Below are positions 25,881-33,935 of a DNA stretch of 64,000 nucleotides, piece after piece. Made by a program: the position numbers and the translations under genes. Source of the stretch: Pseudobdellovibrio sp043721535 (GTDB lineage Bacteria > Bdellovibrionota > Bdellovibrionia > Bdellovibrionales > Bdellovibrionaceae); assembly GCA_043721535.1 (NCBI GenBank), contig JAYSQO010000018.1, positions 1-64,000 of the forward strand, in the 5' to 3' direction. The notes beneath the pieces are model-generated. The model saw only the letters and a program-made list of their open reading frames with translations, had not been told where the DNA came from and ran no database searches. Each line of letters starts with the position of its first letter. The first letter of the stretch is position 1.

Positions 25881-26663
25881 ATGATTGTACAAATAGGTCA
25901 AATCAAAATAGGCGGTCCCGAATTCACTGTAATAGCAGGCCCGTGCTCTATTGAATCAGAAGAACAATTTCGCAAAACAGCAGAAGCCGTTAAAAAATCT
26001 GGAGCATCTGTTCTACGCGGCGGAATTTGGAAAATGCGGACATCTTCACAAGCTTTTCAAGGATTGGGTTCTTCTGCGTTTGAATTTATTAAAAAAGTAA
26101 AAGCAGAAGTCGGGATGACTTTAATTTCTGAAATCACTGATATTCGTCAAATCGAAGAAGTCATTCATGTTGTTGATGCTTTTCAAATCGGTGCGCGCAA
26201 TATGCATAACTACGCTTTATTAAAAGAACTTGGTAAACAACCAAAACCTGTTTTATTAAAACGCGGTTTTTCAGCTTACGTTGATGAATGGATCAAGGCA
26301 GCTGATTACATCACAAATGGTGGCAATCCCAATGTGATTTTATGTGAACGTGGTATTCGTACTTTTGAAACAGCGACAAGAAACACTTTAGATTTAAATA
26401 GCGTTGTTTATGCAAAACAAAAAACGGGTTTACCAATACTTGTGGATCCTTCACACGCTGTGGGTATTGCCGCTTTAGTTCCGCAGATCTGTTACGCCTC
26501 TGCAGCCGCTGGTGCTGATGGTTTAATTATTGAAACTCATCCGAACCCTGCTGAAGCCCTATCAGACGGGCCACAGGCATTAACTTTAGAAAATTTTGAT
26601 AAGACAATGAAACAGCTTGAAAAAGTTTTAGCGGCCTTTGATCGCCGACTTCAAAAAATTTAA
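25881..26663 (+). CDS. aroF: 3-deoxy-7-phosphoheptulonate (DAHP) synthase, type I-beta without ACT domain
   Basis: This is the first shikimate-pathway enzyme, joining phosphoenolpyruvate and erythrose 4-phosphate. Family motifs are VIAGPCSIES, VLRGGIWKMRTSSQAFQGLG (KPRTS in most members, here KMRTS), QIGARNMHNYALLKELG, VLLKRG, and LVDPSHAVG with the metal-binding residues. ETHPNPAEALSDGPQ near the end is typical. At 260 residues it is a bare KDO8P-synthase-like barrel with no ACT or chorismate-mutase domain, so feedback control is not visible. The ATG at 25881 is preferred to a TTG six bases upstream. It leads into menG after 9 bases. Confidence 0.92.
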   Translation: MIVQIGQIKIGGPEFTVIAGPCSIESEEQFRKTAEAVKKSGASVLRGGIWKMRTSSQAFQGLGSSAFEFIKKVKAEVGMTLISEITDIRQIEEVIHVVDAFQIGARNMHNYALLKELGKQPKPVLLKRGFSAYVDEWIKAADYITNGGNPNVILCERGIRTFETATRNTLDLNSVVYAKQKTGLPILVDPSHAVGIAALVPQICYASAAAGADGLIIETHPNPAEALSDGPQALTLENFDKTMKQLEKVLAAFDRRLQKI

Positions 26664-26672
26664 GGCTTAAAT

Positions 26673-27395
26673 ATGGAAAACAAAACAAATCGCACAAATC
26701 CAGATCCTGAAAAGATTAGATCTATGTTTTCTAAAGTGGCAGCTCGATATGACAAAGCCAATTCGGTTTTATCTTTAGGTATTCACCACCTTTGGAGAAA
26801 AAAAGTCGTTCAAATATCTGGGGCTAAACCAGGAATGTCCGTTTTAGACTGCGCGACTGGCACTGGTGATTTAGCGATTGAATTTAAGAAAACAGTTGGA
26901 ACTACAGGCAAAGTGATCGGTACTGATTTTTGCGCTGAAATGTTAGAGTCAGCACCGCAAAAAGCTCTTAATAAAAATTTAGATATTCAATTTGAATTAG
27001 CCGATGTGACTAAACTTCAGTACGAAAATAATCAATTTGATATCACATCTATTTCTTTTGGCATTCGAAACGTCAGTGATCCGATTAAAGCCTTACAAGA
27101 AATGGCCCGCGTCACAAAGCCCAACGGTAAAGTGATTGTTCTTGAATTCGGTCAAATGGATTTCCCGTTAGTGTCGCAAGCTTATAATTTTTATTCTGAA
27201 AAAATTCTTCCTAAAATAGGCGGCTTAGTCACTGGCCAAGGTGCTGCTTACGACTACTTACAAAAATCATCTTCAGCGTTTCCTTGCAAAGGTAACTTTT
27301 TAAATCTTATGAAAGACGCTGGTTGTTTTTCTGATATGACTTTTACACCTGTCAGCTTTGGTATTGCATACATCTATGTGGGCGTGGTGAAGTAG
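26673..27395 (+). CDS. menG: demethylmenaquinone methyltransferase (MenG/UbiE)
   Basis: It methylates demethylmenaquinone in the last step of menaquinone synthesis, using S-adenosylmethionine. Recognisable are IRSMFSKVAARYDKANSVLS, the SAM-binding loop VLDCATGTGDLAI, ADVTKLQYENNQFD, SFGIRNVSDP, and LEFGQ followed by YNFYSEKILPKIGGLV. The family includes UbiE, but the men genes next to it favour the menaquinone role. AAGG lies eight bases before the ATG. It shares a transcription unit with DAHP synthase, linking chorismate input to quinone output. Confidence 0.92.
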   Translation: MENKTNRTNPDPEKIRSMFSKVAARYDKANSVLSLGIHHLWRKKVVQISGAKPGMSVLDCATGTGDLAIEFKKTVGTTGKVIGTDFCAEMLESAPQKALNKNLDIQFELADVTKLQYENNQFDITSISFGIRNVSDPIKALQEMARVTKPNGKVIVLEFGQMDFPLVSQAYNFYSEKILPKIGGLVTGQGAAYDYLQKSSSAFPCKGNFLNLMKDAGCFSDMTFTPVSFGIAYIYVGVVK

Positions 27396-27445
27396 TTATT
27401 AATTTTTTATTTTTGATATCTAGTCTACTTCATTAAAAATACGAC

Positions 27446-28570
27446 TTAGTTGCAGTAGGCTGTAGCTACTTGACCACAGCTATTGAAGCCACTACATTGA
27501 ACTGTTGTTCCGCCATTTGTATAAGTATAAGCAACACTAGGACCACCATAATTATAAACATCTGTGCAGTAACCTGCTACTGCTGTTTTTCCACCTATAC
27601 ATCTTGCCGCTGCAGGATTACAAATTCCAGGACCCCATGGGGGCCCGGCGACTCCGGTAGATATATCTGAGTATTGAGCTCCATTTCTGGCCATTCCTCC
27701 ACCGCCAGTAGCTTTCTTCCAAACACTAGTTTGACAAGACAACAATAATCCAGCGGCATCACGTGCGACTAATCCATTCGGAGTACATGCTGTATTTTCA
27801 ACAACCACATCCATCACCTGAAGTTTTCCAGCTGCTAAAACTTGTGTGACTCCAATACTGCCGCTGACTTGTAACTGGTTTGGTGTTGTTGTTGTTCCTA
27901 TACCGATATTTTTCGTGGTCGGGTTTTCATAAATCACAGATTCCTTAATTTCAGAATCAGTGGCCCATTTAGTTAAAAAGTTTTCATCACCGCTTCCCAT
28001 TGATCCGCCAGAGCCTAAGCAAGATATAGTTCCAGCTGCAGTTGGTACTGTTGTGTTAGCAGTAATCACTGCTGTGACTGATAACGGTTTCAACCTTCGA
28101 ACAGATTTAGTTCCATCAAAATTAACAATCCAGCGCCCTTGGAAATTTCCTTGTACGCCAGTGACAGTTCCACTGGTGATTTCGAATTGAATACTTTCAA
28201 CTTCTAGTGATGATGTGTACGCGGAAGCTTTATCGCCTTTTTTAATCAGCACTGGTCCCGGTGTTCCCGACGCTGCCATTGACGAATAGATGGGTTGGTT
28301 TCCAATATCAATTAACTGCGGATTACCTGCAACAACTTGGTTGGCGTTAAATGTTTTTGTTGAAAGGATGTAGTAGCAAACATCACCTTTAGCTAAAGAT
28401 CCGATCATTGATTTCATCAGATCTTGTGCTGATAATATTTCAGCAACGGCACGGGTTTCTTTATTTTGATTAAGCATCATCGATGCAAAGCCCGCCATTA
28501 AGATGGCCATGATTCCTGTAGCAACAAGAACTTCGATAATTGAAAGACCTTTTGGATTTTTTATTCTCAT
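27446..28570 (-). CDS. prepilin-like protein fused to a tail-fibre-type stalk and tip (adhesin candidate A)
   Basis: The N-terminus KGLSIIEVLVATGIMAILM is a type IV prepilin leader with the peptidase cleavage glycine, conserved Glu and hydrophobic helix. A central part contains ENPTTKNIGIGTTTTPNQL and LQVSGSIG, the repeat style of phage tail fibres and trimeric adhesin stalks. The block NGLVARDAAGLLLSCQTSVW resembles the end of the constant part of conjugative-pilus PilV tip adhesins. The last 80 residues, rich in Gly, Tyr, Thr and Cys, form a tip unlike that of its paralogue at 43329-44543; the first 275 residues of the two are clearly alike. It lies 8 bases from a (TATATC)6 repeat and has no ribosome binding site. 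Confidence 0.8.
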   Translation of the reverse strand: MRIKNPKGLSIIEVLVATGIMAILMAGFASMMLNQNKETRAVAEILSAQDLMKSMIGSLAKGDVCYYILSTKTFNANQVVAGNPQLIDIGNQPIYSSMAASGTPGPVLIKKGDKASAYTSSLEVESIQFEITSGTVTGVQGNFQGRWIVNFDGTKSVRRLKPLSVTAVITANTTVPTAAGTISCLGSGGSMGSGDENFLTKWATDSEIKESVIYENPTTKNIGIGTTTTPNQLQVSGSIGVTQVLAAGKLQVMDVVVENTACTPNGLVARDAAGLLLSCQTSVWKKATGGGGMARNGAQYSDISTGVAGPPWGPGICNPAAARCIGGKTAVAGYCTDVYNYGGPSVAYTYTNGGTTVQCSGFNSCGQVATAYCN

Positions 28571-28614
28571 AAAAAAATTATATCTATATCTATATCTATA
28601 TCTATATCTATATC
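28571..28614 (-). repeat. (TATATC)6 simple repeat directly before pilin-fibre gene A
   Basis: Six perfect copies of TATATC occupy 28579-28614. Read on the minus strand this is GATATA x6 ending in GATATAATTTTTTTATG: a TATAAT hexamer (28577-28582) lies 6 bases from the ATG. If that is the -10 box, the repeat fills the spacer and -35 region, so changes in copy number would shift promoter geometry. Hexanucleotide slippage does not itself change a reading frame. Confidence 0.7.
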
Positions 28615-28629
28615 TTGTTTAGTATTAAG

Positions 28630-28690
28630 ACTATAGTCCAGATAGTTTTATCATTAAATACCGATAAGGCTTAATGGACCATGAGACAAG
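28630..28690 (+). repeat. direct repeat, copy 1 (leader of the small gene)
   Basis: The segment from CTATAGTCCAGATAGTTTT to the start ATGGACCATGAGACAAGC is repeated with substitutions at 29522-29590. It holds the ribosome binding site AAGG in ACCGATAAGG. Confidence 0.7.
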
Positions 28691-29048
28691 CTTAGCAAAC
28701 ATCGAAAAACTTAAAAACTTCATAATGCCCCTTGATTGCCCGTGCATATTCTTTGATTTTAAATCAGAGACTGAATTTACTATTCAATTTTATGATGATG
28801 TCAGCAACAAGTTTATGGATTCACTCGTTCAGAAAAGTTCAATTGCAGATCTACCACATGCACGCATTTTAACCCAAAATTCAAAAGAAATATTAGTTTA
28901 TTTCGATGAAAATTACCATTATTATGAATTCGATTTAACTTCGAATAAATTAATTGATATATGTAAGAGAAAATATAAAAATATTGATATTGAAAGTGTT
29001 CGTAAAGAATTTAGTGAGTTATTCAGTATGCTTAAAAAGATTTCTTAA
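28674..29048 (+). CDS. small protein of unknown function, intact copy of a duplicated gene
   Basis: I do not recognise the family. The 124-residue product is acidic, has no signal peptide or membrane segment, and looks like a compact alpha/beta protein ending in RKEFSELFSMLKKIS. It is real: AAGG sits five bases before the ATG, and a decayed second copy lies at 29568-29821. It overlaps the convergent gene at 29019 by 30 bases, and the same overlap recurs in the second copy, so the two genes travel as a unit. It is divergent from pilin-fibre gene A. A small effector-neutralising or regulatory pair is possible but unproven. Confidence 0.65.
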   Translation: MDHETSLANIEKLKNFIMPLDCPCIFFDFKSETEFTIQFYDDVSNKFMDSLVQKSSIADLPHARILTQNSKEILVYFDENYHYYEFDLTSNKLIDICKRKYKNIDIESVRKEFSELFSMLKKIS

Positions 29049-29327
29049 GATTATTGAATGAGTATCAGAATCATTATTTTTTCCTATGTAATCACAAATA
29101 AGTTCTTCTAGCCTGTCGAATCGACTATATCCTGCAGGTTTCCATCTATTCTGATTTTTCAAGCATAAAAGTATTTTTTGTGTTCTCGATACTGAAGCAA
29201 ATAGACCAAGCTCTGCTTCATTGGTTTCACCTATAGTAAAACTGACATGAGTGGCTTCGTTTTTAGTTTTGTTTGATTTGTTGAGTTGCCTGAGTAATTC
29301 AAAATATTCTTCTTTAGCATTATCCAT
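29019..29327 (-). CDS. small protein of unknown function, convergent partner
   Basis: No family recognised. The product (102 residues from the ATG at 29327; a TTG at 29357 would add ten) has a C-terminal part ELGLFASVSRTQKILLCLK and ends IILRNLFKHTE. A decayed paralogue is readable at 29792-30007, with YLVFASVSKDQKVLLCIQ and IILRYLFKHIE at the matching places, which shows that this frame was selected as protein. It overlaps the convergent small gene by 30 bases. Confidence 0.6.
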   Translation of the reverse strand: MDNAKEEYFELLRQLNKSNKTKNEATHVSFTIGETNEAELGLFASVSRTQKILLCLKNQNRWKPAGYSRFDRLEELICDYIGKNNDSDTHSIILRNLFKHTE

Positions 29328-29521
29328 GATTTTTGACTTTGCAATAACCAGTGCCAAGCCTATTATAGGATTATAACTATCTAGGTATTTAGAATCCGAA
29401 ATCTGGATCTAATTCAAAAAATATTATTAACCTATTTGAAACGAAGCGCTCTGGGGTAATTGGAAATAAAGTCAGCTTAGACTACGTTCAAGTTATTGTT
29501 GATTAAGCTGTATATGCGCAT
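29328..29521. other. spacer between the duplicated units, with a possible gene remnant
   Basis: No intact gene. One plus-strand frame (about 29391-29505) reads open to a stop as a tail such as KRSGVIGNKVSLDYVQVIVD without a start codon. It may be the end of a lost gene, but I cannot assign it. Confidence 0.25.
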
Positions 29522-29821
29522 GACCATAGTCCAGACAGTTTTGTATTAGTAAAACCGATAAGATTAAATGGACTTTGAGATAAGTTTATGGATGAATTGA
29601 CACAAAAAAGTTTTCAAAAAAAATTACCATATGTTCGAATCTTATCTAGAAGAAATGAAGAAGTTCTCTGCTACGTAGATGATAATATTCATTACGAATA
29701 TGATTTCATTAAAGACAAAGTTCTCTATAATCATAAATATTTAGTTACTTCTCCAGAAAATATGGAAAAAGTTCGTCAACAATTTATTGAATTATTCAAT
29801 ATGCTTAAAAAGATATCTTAA
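29522..29821 (+). pseudogene. second copy of the small gene, N-terminus deleted
   Basis: The leader repeats that of the intact copy (28630-28690), and the original start survives as ATG at 29568 (MDFEISL against MDHETSL). About 121 bases are then missing, a deletion between the short repeats AAGCTTA and AAGTTTA of the ancestral sequence, which puts the rest out of frame. The remaining open frame from 29588 still matches residues 48-124 of the intact copy (YVRILSRRNEEVLCYVDDN against HARILTQNSKEILVYFDEN) and ends FIELFNMLKKIS. An internal ATG at 29588 has no ribosome binding site. Confidence 0.7.
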
Positions 29822-30007
29822 AATAATTTCTGTCACGTTGCCTTCAAGATCAGGTCTTACATCTTTACAAATAAAGTTTTCAAGATCATCATGTCCGCTA
29901 AATCCAGCCGATCTCAAAATATTATCTGACTGAATACAAAGTAATACTTTTTGATCTTTTGAAACAGATGCAAAAACCAGATAACAGTCAGTATCAAAAT
30001 ATGCAGT
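29792..30007 (-). pseudogene. second copy of the convergent small gene, truncated
   Basis: A frame without a start codon on the minus strand encodes YLVFASVSKDQKVLLCIQ, then a stretch ending TEIILRYLFKHIE before TAA. It matches about the last 65-70 residues of the gene at 29019-29327. A stop codon lies just before it (30008-30010). It overlaps the plus-strand copy by 30 bases, exactly as in the intact unit. Confidence 0.65.
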
Positions 30008-30043
30008 TTAAATCTTATTTACAATCCGAATTTCGGTTTAAAA

Positions 30044-31012
30044 TTAAACCCGGTCTGTTTCAGACCACAACATGTGGTCTGCTAAAACAAACCAAGCCAT
30101 TGCTTCAACGACTGGTATTGCGCGCGGGATAATACAAGGATCATGACGACCCTGTTTAGCTGTATCTTTGATAGATGATGTTGGCTTAAAAGCCACGCGG
30201 AAAGTAATATCTTCACCGGTTGTGATTCCACCACGAATGCCACCATAATTTTCAGACTGCATTTGTGAATGAAATTCTGTGCCTTGTAAACTGGTGCTAC
30301 TAAAACCTGCTCCGAATTCAAAACCTGTTGTTGCACCTATTGACAGTATCGCTTGGGCTAGATCTGATTTTAATTTATGAAATACAGGCTGCCCAAGACC
30401 CGCTTTTGGATTTTTTATTTTACATTCAATAATGCCGCCGTAACTTTCACCATTTGTTTTTGCTTGTTCTAATAAATCTTGAATAATTTGTGGCAATTCG
30501 GCAGATGGCTTTTCTATTTTGTGTGTCCCGATTTGTTTTGCATAAGCAAAAACGTCTGTTTGAGAATTTTTTTGTGTGACATACATTTTTGCAAACGCAC
30601 CAGCAATCACGCGATTTAATGTTTCACGACCTGATGATCTGCCACCACCCCGATGATCAACATTGCCAAACTTTAATTTCCACGTGTCATCAGCATGACC
30701 AATACGCGCTTCATTTTTTATTTTTTCGTAATCAGATGATTTTTGATCGGTGTTACGAACGACCACTGCAATCGGAGTCCCTAAAGTGAGACCTTCAAAT
30801 AATCCTGATAAAATTTCTGGCTGGTCAGATTCTTTTCTATTTGTGACAAAAGAACTTTGCCCTGGTTTTCTTCGGGCTAACTCATTGAATAATATTTTTT
30901 CATCATATTTTATTCCTGCAGGTAAACCATCAATCACCACACCATAAGCTGGGCCGTGACTTTCACCAAACGAGATCATTTTAATATGTTGTCCAAAAAT
31001 ATTAGCGCTCAT
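30044..31012 (-). CDS. aroC: chorismate synthase
   Basis: AroC makes chorismate from EPSP with reduced flavin. Motifs: SFGESHGPAYGVVIDGLPAG at the N-terminus, RRKPGQSSFVTNRKESD, then VDHRGGGRSSGRETLNRV with the catalytic and flavin-binding residues, and RHDPCIIPRAIPVVEAM near the C-terminus. At 322 residues it is shorter than the usual 350-390, with a trimmed C-terminus. AAAGGGA precedes the ATG. It is the last gene of the aro operon, 11 bases after aroKDE. Confidence 0.95.
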   Translation of the reverse strand: MSANIFGQHIKMISFGESHGPAYGVVIDGLPAGIKYDEKILFNELARRKPGQSSFVTNRKESDQPEILSGLFEGLTLGTPIAVVVRNTDQKSSDYEKIKNEARIGHADDTWKLKFGNVDHRGGGRSSGRETLNRVIAGAFAKMYVTQKNSQTDVFAYAKQIGTHKIEKPSAELPQIIQDLLEQAKTNGESYGGIIECKIKNPKAGLGQPVFHKLKSDLAQAILSIGATTGFEFGAGFSSTSLQGTEFHSQMQSENYGGIRGGITTGEDITFRVAFKPTSSIKDTAKQGRHDPCIIPRAIPVVEAMAWFVLADHMLWSETDRV

Positions 31013-31023
31013 AATTATCCCTT

Positions 31024-32766
31024 TTACTTATTATCTAAATATTTCTTCCAAAAATCAGCTTGTTTTTTAGCTTGTTCCTGAAACATCACTAAACCTGACT
31101 TATAAACGGCCCTAGGCTGCTGTCCAGCATATTCTAAACCTAAAGAATCATCTGTGTAGTTTAAATCAATAATCAATTTTGGCTGCCAATCAGTTGGTGG
31201 CCAATTCACAGTGTCATATCTTGGCGCTGCCCAAATGACAACATCTGGTGATGATGTGTAGGCTCGACTGTTAGCTTTCACTGTTCCATCCCGCGCGCTG
31301 TAGGCAACTGCGTATGGAATCACTTTTTGAATTGATTCTAAAACGCCTTGCCCACCCCAAATAGCTACTTTTGTTTCAGCATTTAATTCAATATTCTCAA
31401 TGAGCTTTTTAAGACCTTCATCATCTGTTGATTCTGAAAACCATTGATCAGCTTGGCAAACTAATGAATTCACAGCATTTAAATTTGAATTCACACTTTT
31501 TGCAGATGCTGTTTTTAACGGTGCTGTGACAGCGGCACATTTTAGGCCTAGCTGTTTTAAAAATTGAAACCCTTGTGTAAAATTATTTTCAACTAATGGC
31601 ACTGCTACAAAATATATTTTTTGATCTAAGTTTCTACTTTGTTCAATCGGGGTTCTTGAATGAGGTATTGGATTTCCTAAAACAGCTCCAAAAGTTTTCA
31701 AGTCTTGATTTTGGCTTTTTAAATATTCATAAAGGCTGGGTTGATCATCCATATCAGTATGACTTTGAATAAAATTAATTTTTTGATTCTTCATTTGAAG
31801 TTGTCTGTACCAGCGCCAAAGGCTTTTCTTATTTTGCGAAAAATCAGTTCGCGGCAGAAAACTTCTTTGAGTAGGGTCTTCCCGTTGCCATAAATAACCT
31901 TTTATCAGTTCTTCAAATGATGTGACTACCGGGCAGAATTTAATATGTTTACGTTGAATATCTTGAGTTTGTTTAAATCCCAATTCAAAATCTGAGCTGT
32001 GAGTTGATATAATATCCGCACCTTCCAAAAAATAGCTAAATTCAATATCTGAGTCCAGTTCAACTTGTGACACATTCTTAATATATTTAAATAGATCATG
32101 ATTTTCATCGCACTGGTTTCTGATAGAAACTAAAAAATGATCTTCTGGATATTTTTTAATGATTCTAAGAATGCTTTCTAAATCAAACAAATCAGTTCTG
32201 AGTTCAATACTTTTCGCACATTTAGGAAACAGCAATAATTCTGATTCATTATTTAAAGTCCAATAGGCATTTTTAATCTTGAAGTTCTTTTGAAAAATTG
32301 TTTTTTCTATTTCATCTAGTGTATCTATGCCTTCAGACAGATGATAAATCCAATCGGCTTTTAGTCGGAATTTTGGTTCACGCTCACCAAAACGTTGGTG
32401 ATATTCTTCTCGTGGGCTAAGTTCTGTGTTTAGTCTTGGACGATTTAAAAAAAGTCTGCAATCAGTATCAGTTCTTCGGCTAACGTAAACAACTTCAAGA
32501 TCTGCTGGAATCAAATCGGTATCAAATCCGGCACCAAGACTTAGAACGAAACTTACGTTTTCTATGATCTGATTAAAATATTTTTTTTCTAGTTGTCTAA
32601 AGTAGGCTTCGCCGTGTGTTGTGAATATATCTGAAACAGACTGTTTTTCTATTTCAGCGATCACTTGGTCTAAATCAAAATGCTGAATATTTGGAAAATA
32701 ACTTTGATGTCTTTTTAAAAGCTCTGTTTTTCCAACACCACGGTGGCCGATGAATACTTTTTTCAT
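31024..32766 (-). CDS. fused shikimate kinase - 3-dehydroquinate dehydratase - shikimate dehydrogenase
   Basis: One 580-residue polypeptide holds three shikimate-pathway enzymes. Residues 1-165 are shikimate kinase: GHRGVGKTEL (P-loop), HGEAYFRQLEKKYF, SLGAGF. Residues about 170-340 look like type I dehydroquinate dehydratase: ELRTD (about 187), the catalytic histidine region IISTHSSDF (about 255) and the Schiff-base lysine region IKFCPVV (about 275). Residues about 355-580 are shikimate dehydrogenase: GNPIPHSRTP, AAVTAPLKTASA with the catalytic lysine, NAVNSLVC and STDDEG. The dehydratase part is the most divergent. The order K-D-E equals the C-terminal half of the eukaryotic AROM protein, and aroB and aroA lie just upstream. 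It starts two bases after aroA. Confidence 0.85.
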   Translation of the reverse strand: MKKVFIGHRGVGKTELLKRHQSYFPNIQHFDLDQVIAEIEKQSVSDIFTTHGEAYFRQLEKKYFNQIIENVSFVLSLGAGFDTDLIPADLEVVYVSRRTDTDCRLFLNRPRLNTELSPREEYHQRFGEREPKFRLKADWIYHLSEGIDTLDEIEKTIFQKNFKIKNAYWTLNNESELLLFPKCAKSIELRTDLFDLESILRIIKKYPEDHFLVSIRNQCDENHDLFKYIKNVSQVELDSDIEFSYFLEGADIISTHSSDFELGFKQTQDIQRKHIKFCPVVTSFEELIKGYLWQREDPTQRSFLPRTDFSQNKKSLWRWYRQLQMKNQKINFIQSHTDMDDQPSLYEYLKSQNQDLKTFGAVLGNPIPHSRTPIEQSRNLDQKIYFVAVPLVENNFTQGFQFLKQLGLKCAAVTAPLKTASAKSVNSNLNAVNSLVCQADQWFSESTDDEGLKKLIENIELNAETKVAIWGGQGVLESIQKVIPYAVAYSARDGTVKANSRAYTSSPDVVIWAAPRYDTVNWPPTDWQPKLIIDLNYTDDSLGLEYAGQQPRAVYKSGLVMFQEQAKKQADFWKKYLDNK

Positions 32767-32768
32767 AA

Positions 32769-33935
32769 TTAATAATCTAACCCAATATGTTGATAAAACT
32801 GTGGATAGCTTTTCTTAATCACATTTGGATCTGTTATTATGATCGGGAAGCCCTTAATTTGTAGTATGGCTGCTGCGAATGCCATGCGGTGATCACCATC
32901 TGGGTCAAAGTGAATAAGATCTTTAGTTCTATATTTAGCGTTTGGATTTCCTTGAATTTTTAAACCGTCATTTTGTAATTCGGCTTTAACCCCACAGCGT
33001 GTTAATAAGTCATAGGTTTTCTGAATACGGTTTGATTCTTTATGTATCAGCTGATGAGCCCCGAATAAATGACTTTCACCCTCTGCAAAAGCACATAGCA
33101 CACTTAACACTGGAAATAAATCAGGACAGTTTTTTAAGTTGGCTTGTAAGTTTTTAAATTCAGATTGTTGTTTAATTTTAAATTCAGATTCTGTATGATC
33201 AAAAGAAATACCCATTTGTTTAAAAAACTGAACAAATTGCATATCAGGCTGTAATGACTTATCTGACCAATTTTTAATTTCAACATCACCTGCCAAAATT
33301 CCTGCGGCTATCAAACTAAAAGCAGAACTGACATCAATTTCACCTTTTAAAACAATGGGCTTTAATTTTTGTGATCTAATTTTCTGATCTGATATTTCCA
33401 CGCCGCATTTTCTAATCAAATCTAAAGTATATTGATAATACCCTTCTGAAGTAATCTGCTGGCTTGTTTGGTATTGCAAATCAAAATCTAAATCCATGGC
33501 ATTTAAAACAAATGAACTTAAAAACTGACTCGATTTCTGGGTGTCGATTTGAATCGCTTTTGTTGGTTTTTTCCAACCTTCAGATTTTATTTTTAAGCTA
33601 TTTTCTGAAAGTTCTGCATTCACGCCCAGTTGATTTAAAACATGAATCAATTCTGTCTGTGGACGTGAAAAAAGTTTCTCGTCCCCAAAAATTGTAAATT
33701 CACCGATGGCTCTTGATAATCTCAAGGCTAAAAATCTTAAAGTTGTTCCACCAAGTCCAACTTGAAATTCTTTTTGATCATTTTTAAAGTCAGTTAAGGC
33801 TTTTTTTAATAAAACCACATCATCAGCAGATGATTCACCATGAATTTGAATGTGGGGATTATAGGATTGTAAGATCAATGCCCTGTTCATCCATGATTTC
33901 GAAATTTCAAGCGAACCTGAAAAATGAAAACTCAT
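32769..33935 (-). CDS. aroA: 3-phosphoshikimate 1-carboxyvinyltransferase (EPSP synthase)
   Basis: EPSP synthase adds enolpyruvyl from PEP to shikimate 3-phosphate. The N-terminal lysine region reads EISKSWMNRALIL, the GT-R motif LGGTTLRFLALR, the middle hinge KSSQFLSSFVLNA, and the C-terminal blocks IHKESNRIQ and DPDGDHRMAFAAA are clear. At 388 residues it is shorter than the E. coli enzyme (427), and the sequence is fairly divergent. It overlaps aroB by 4 bases (ATGA) and is followed by aroKDE after 2 bases, so translation is coupled along the operon. Confidence 0.92.
   Translation of the reverse strand: MSFHFSGSLEISKSWMNRALILQSYNPHIQIHGESSADDVVLLKKALTDFKNDQKEFQVGLGGTTLRFLALRLSRAIGEFTIFGDEKLFSRPQTELIHVLNQLGVNAELSENSLKIKSEGWKKPTKAIQIDTQKSSQFLSSFVLNAMDLDFDLQYQTSQQITSEGYYQYTLDLIRKCGVEISDQKIRSQKLKPIVLKGEIDVSSAFSLIAAGILAGDVEIKNWSDKSLQPDMQFVQFFKQMGISFDHTESEFKIKQQSEFKNLQANLKNCPDLFPVLSVLCAFAEGESHLFGAHQLIHKESNRIQKTYDLLTRCGVKAELQNDGLKIQGNPNAKYRTKDLIHFDPDGDHRMAFAAAILQIKGFPIIITDPNVIKKSYPQFYQHIGLDY

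Noticed and set aside
28571..28614. CRISPR-like array
   Set aside because: The repeats are contiguous hexamers without spacers; no cas genes are present.
28650..28670. ACCGATAAGG before the small gene (also near 29553 and before pilin-fibre gene B) as a sigma-28 -10 element (GCCGATAA)
   Set aside because: It lies about five bases before the start codon and no TAAA lies 15 bases upstream. The AAGG is better read as the ribosome binding site.
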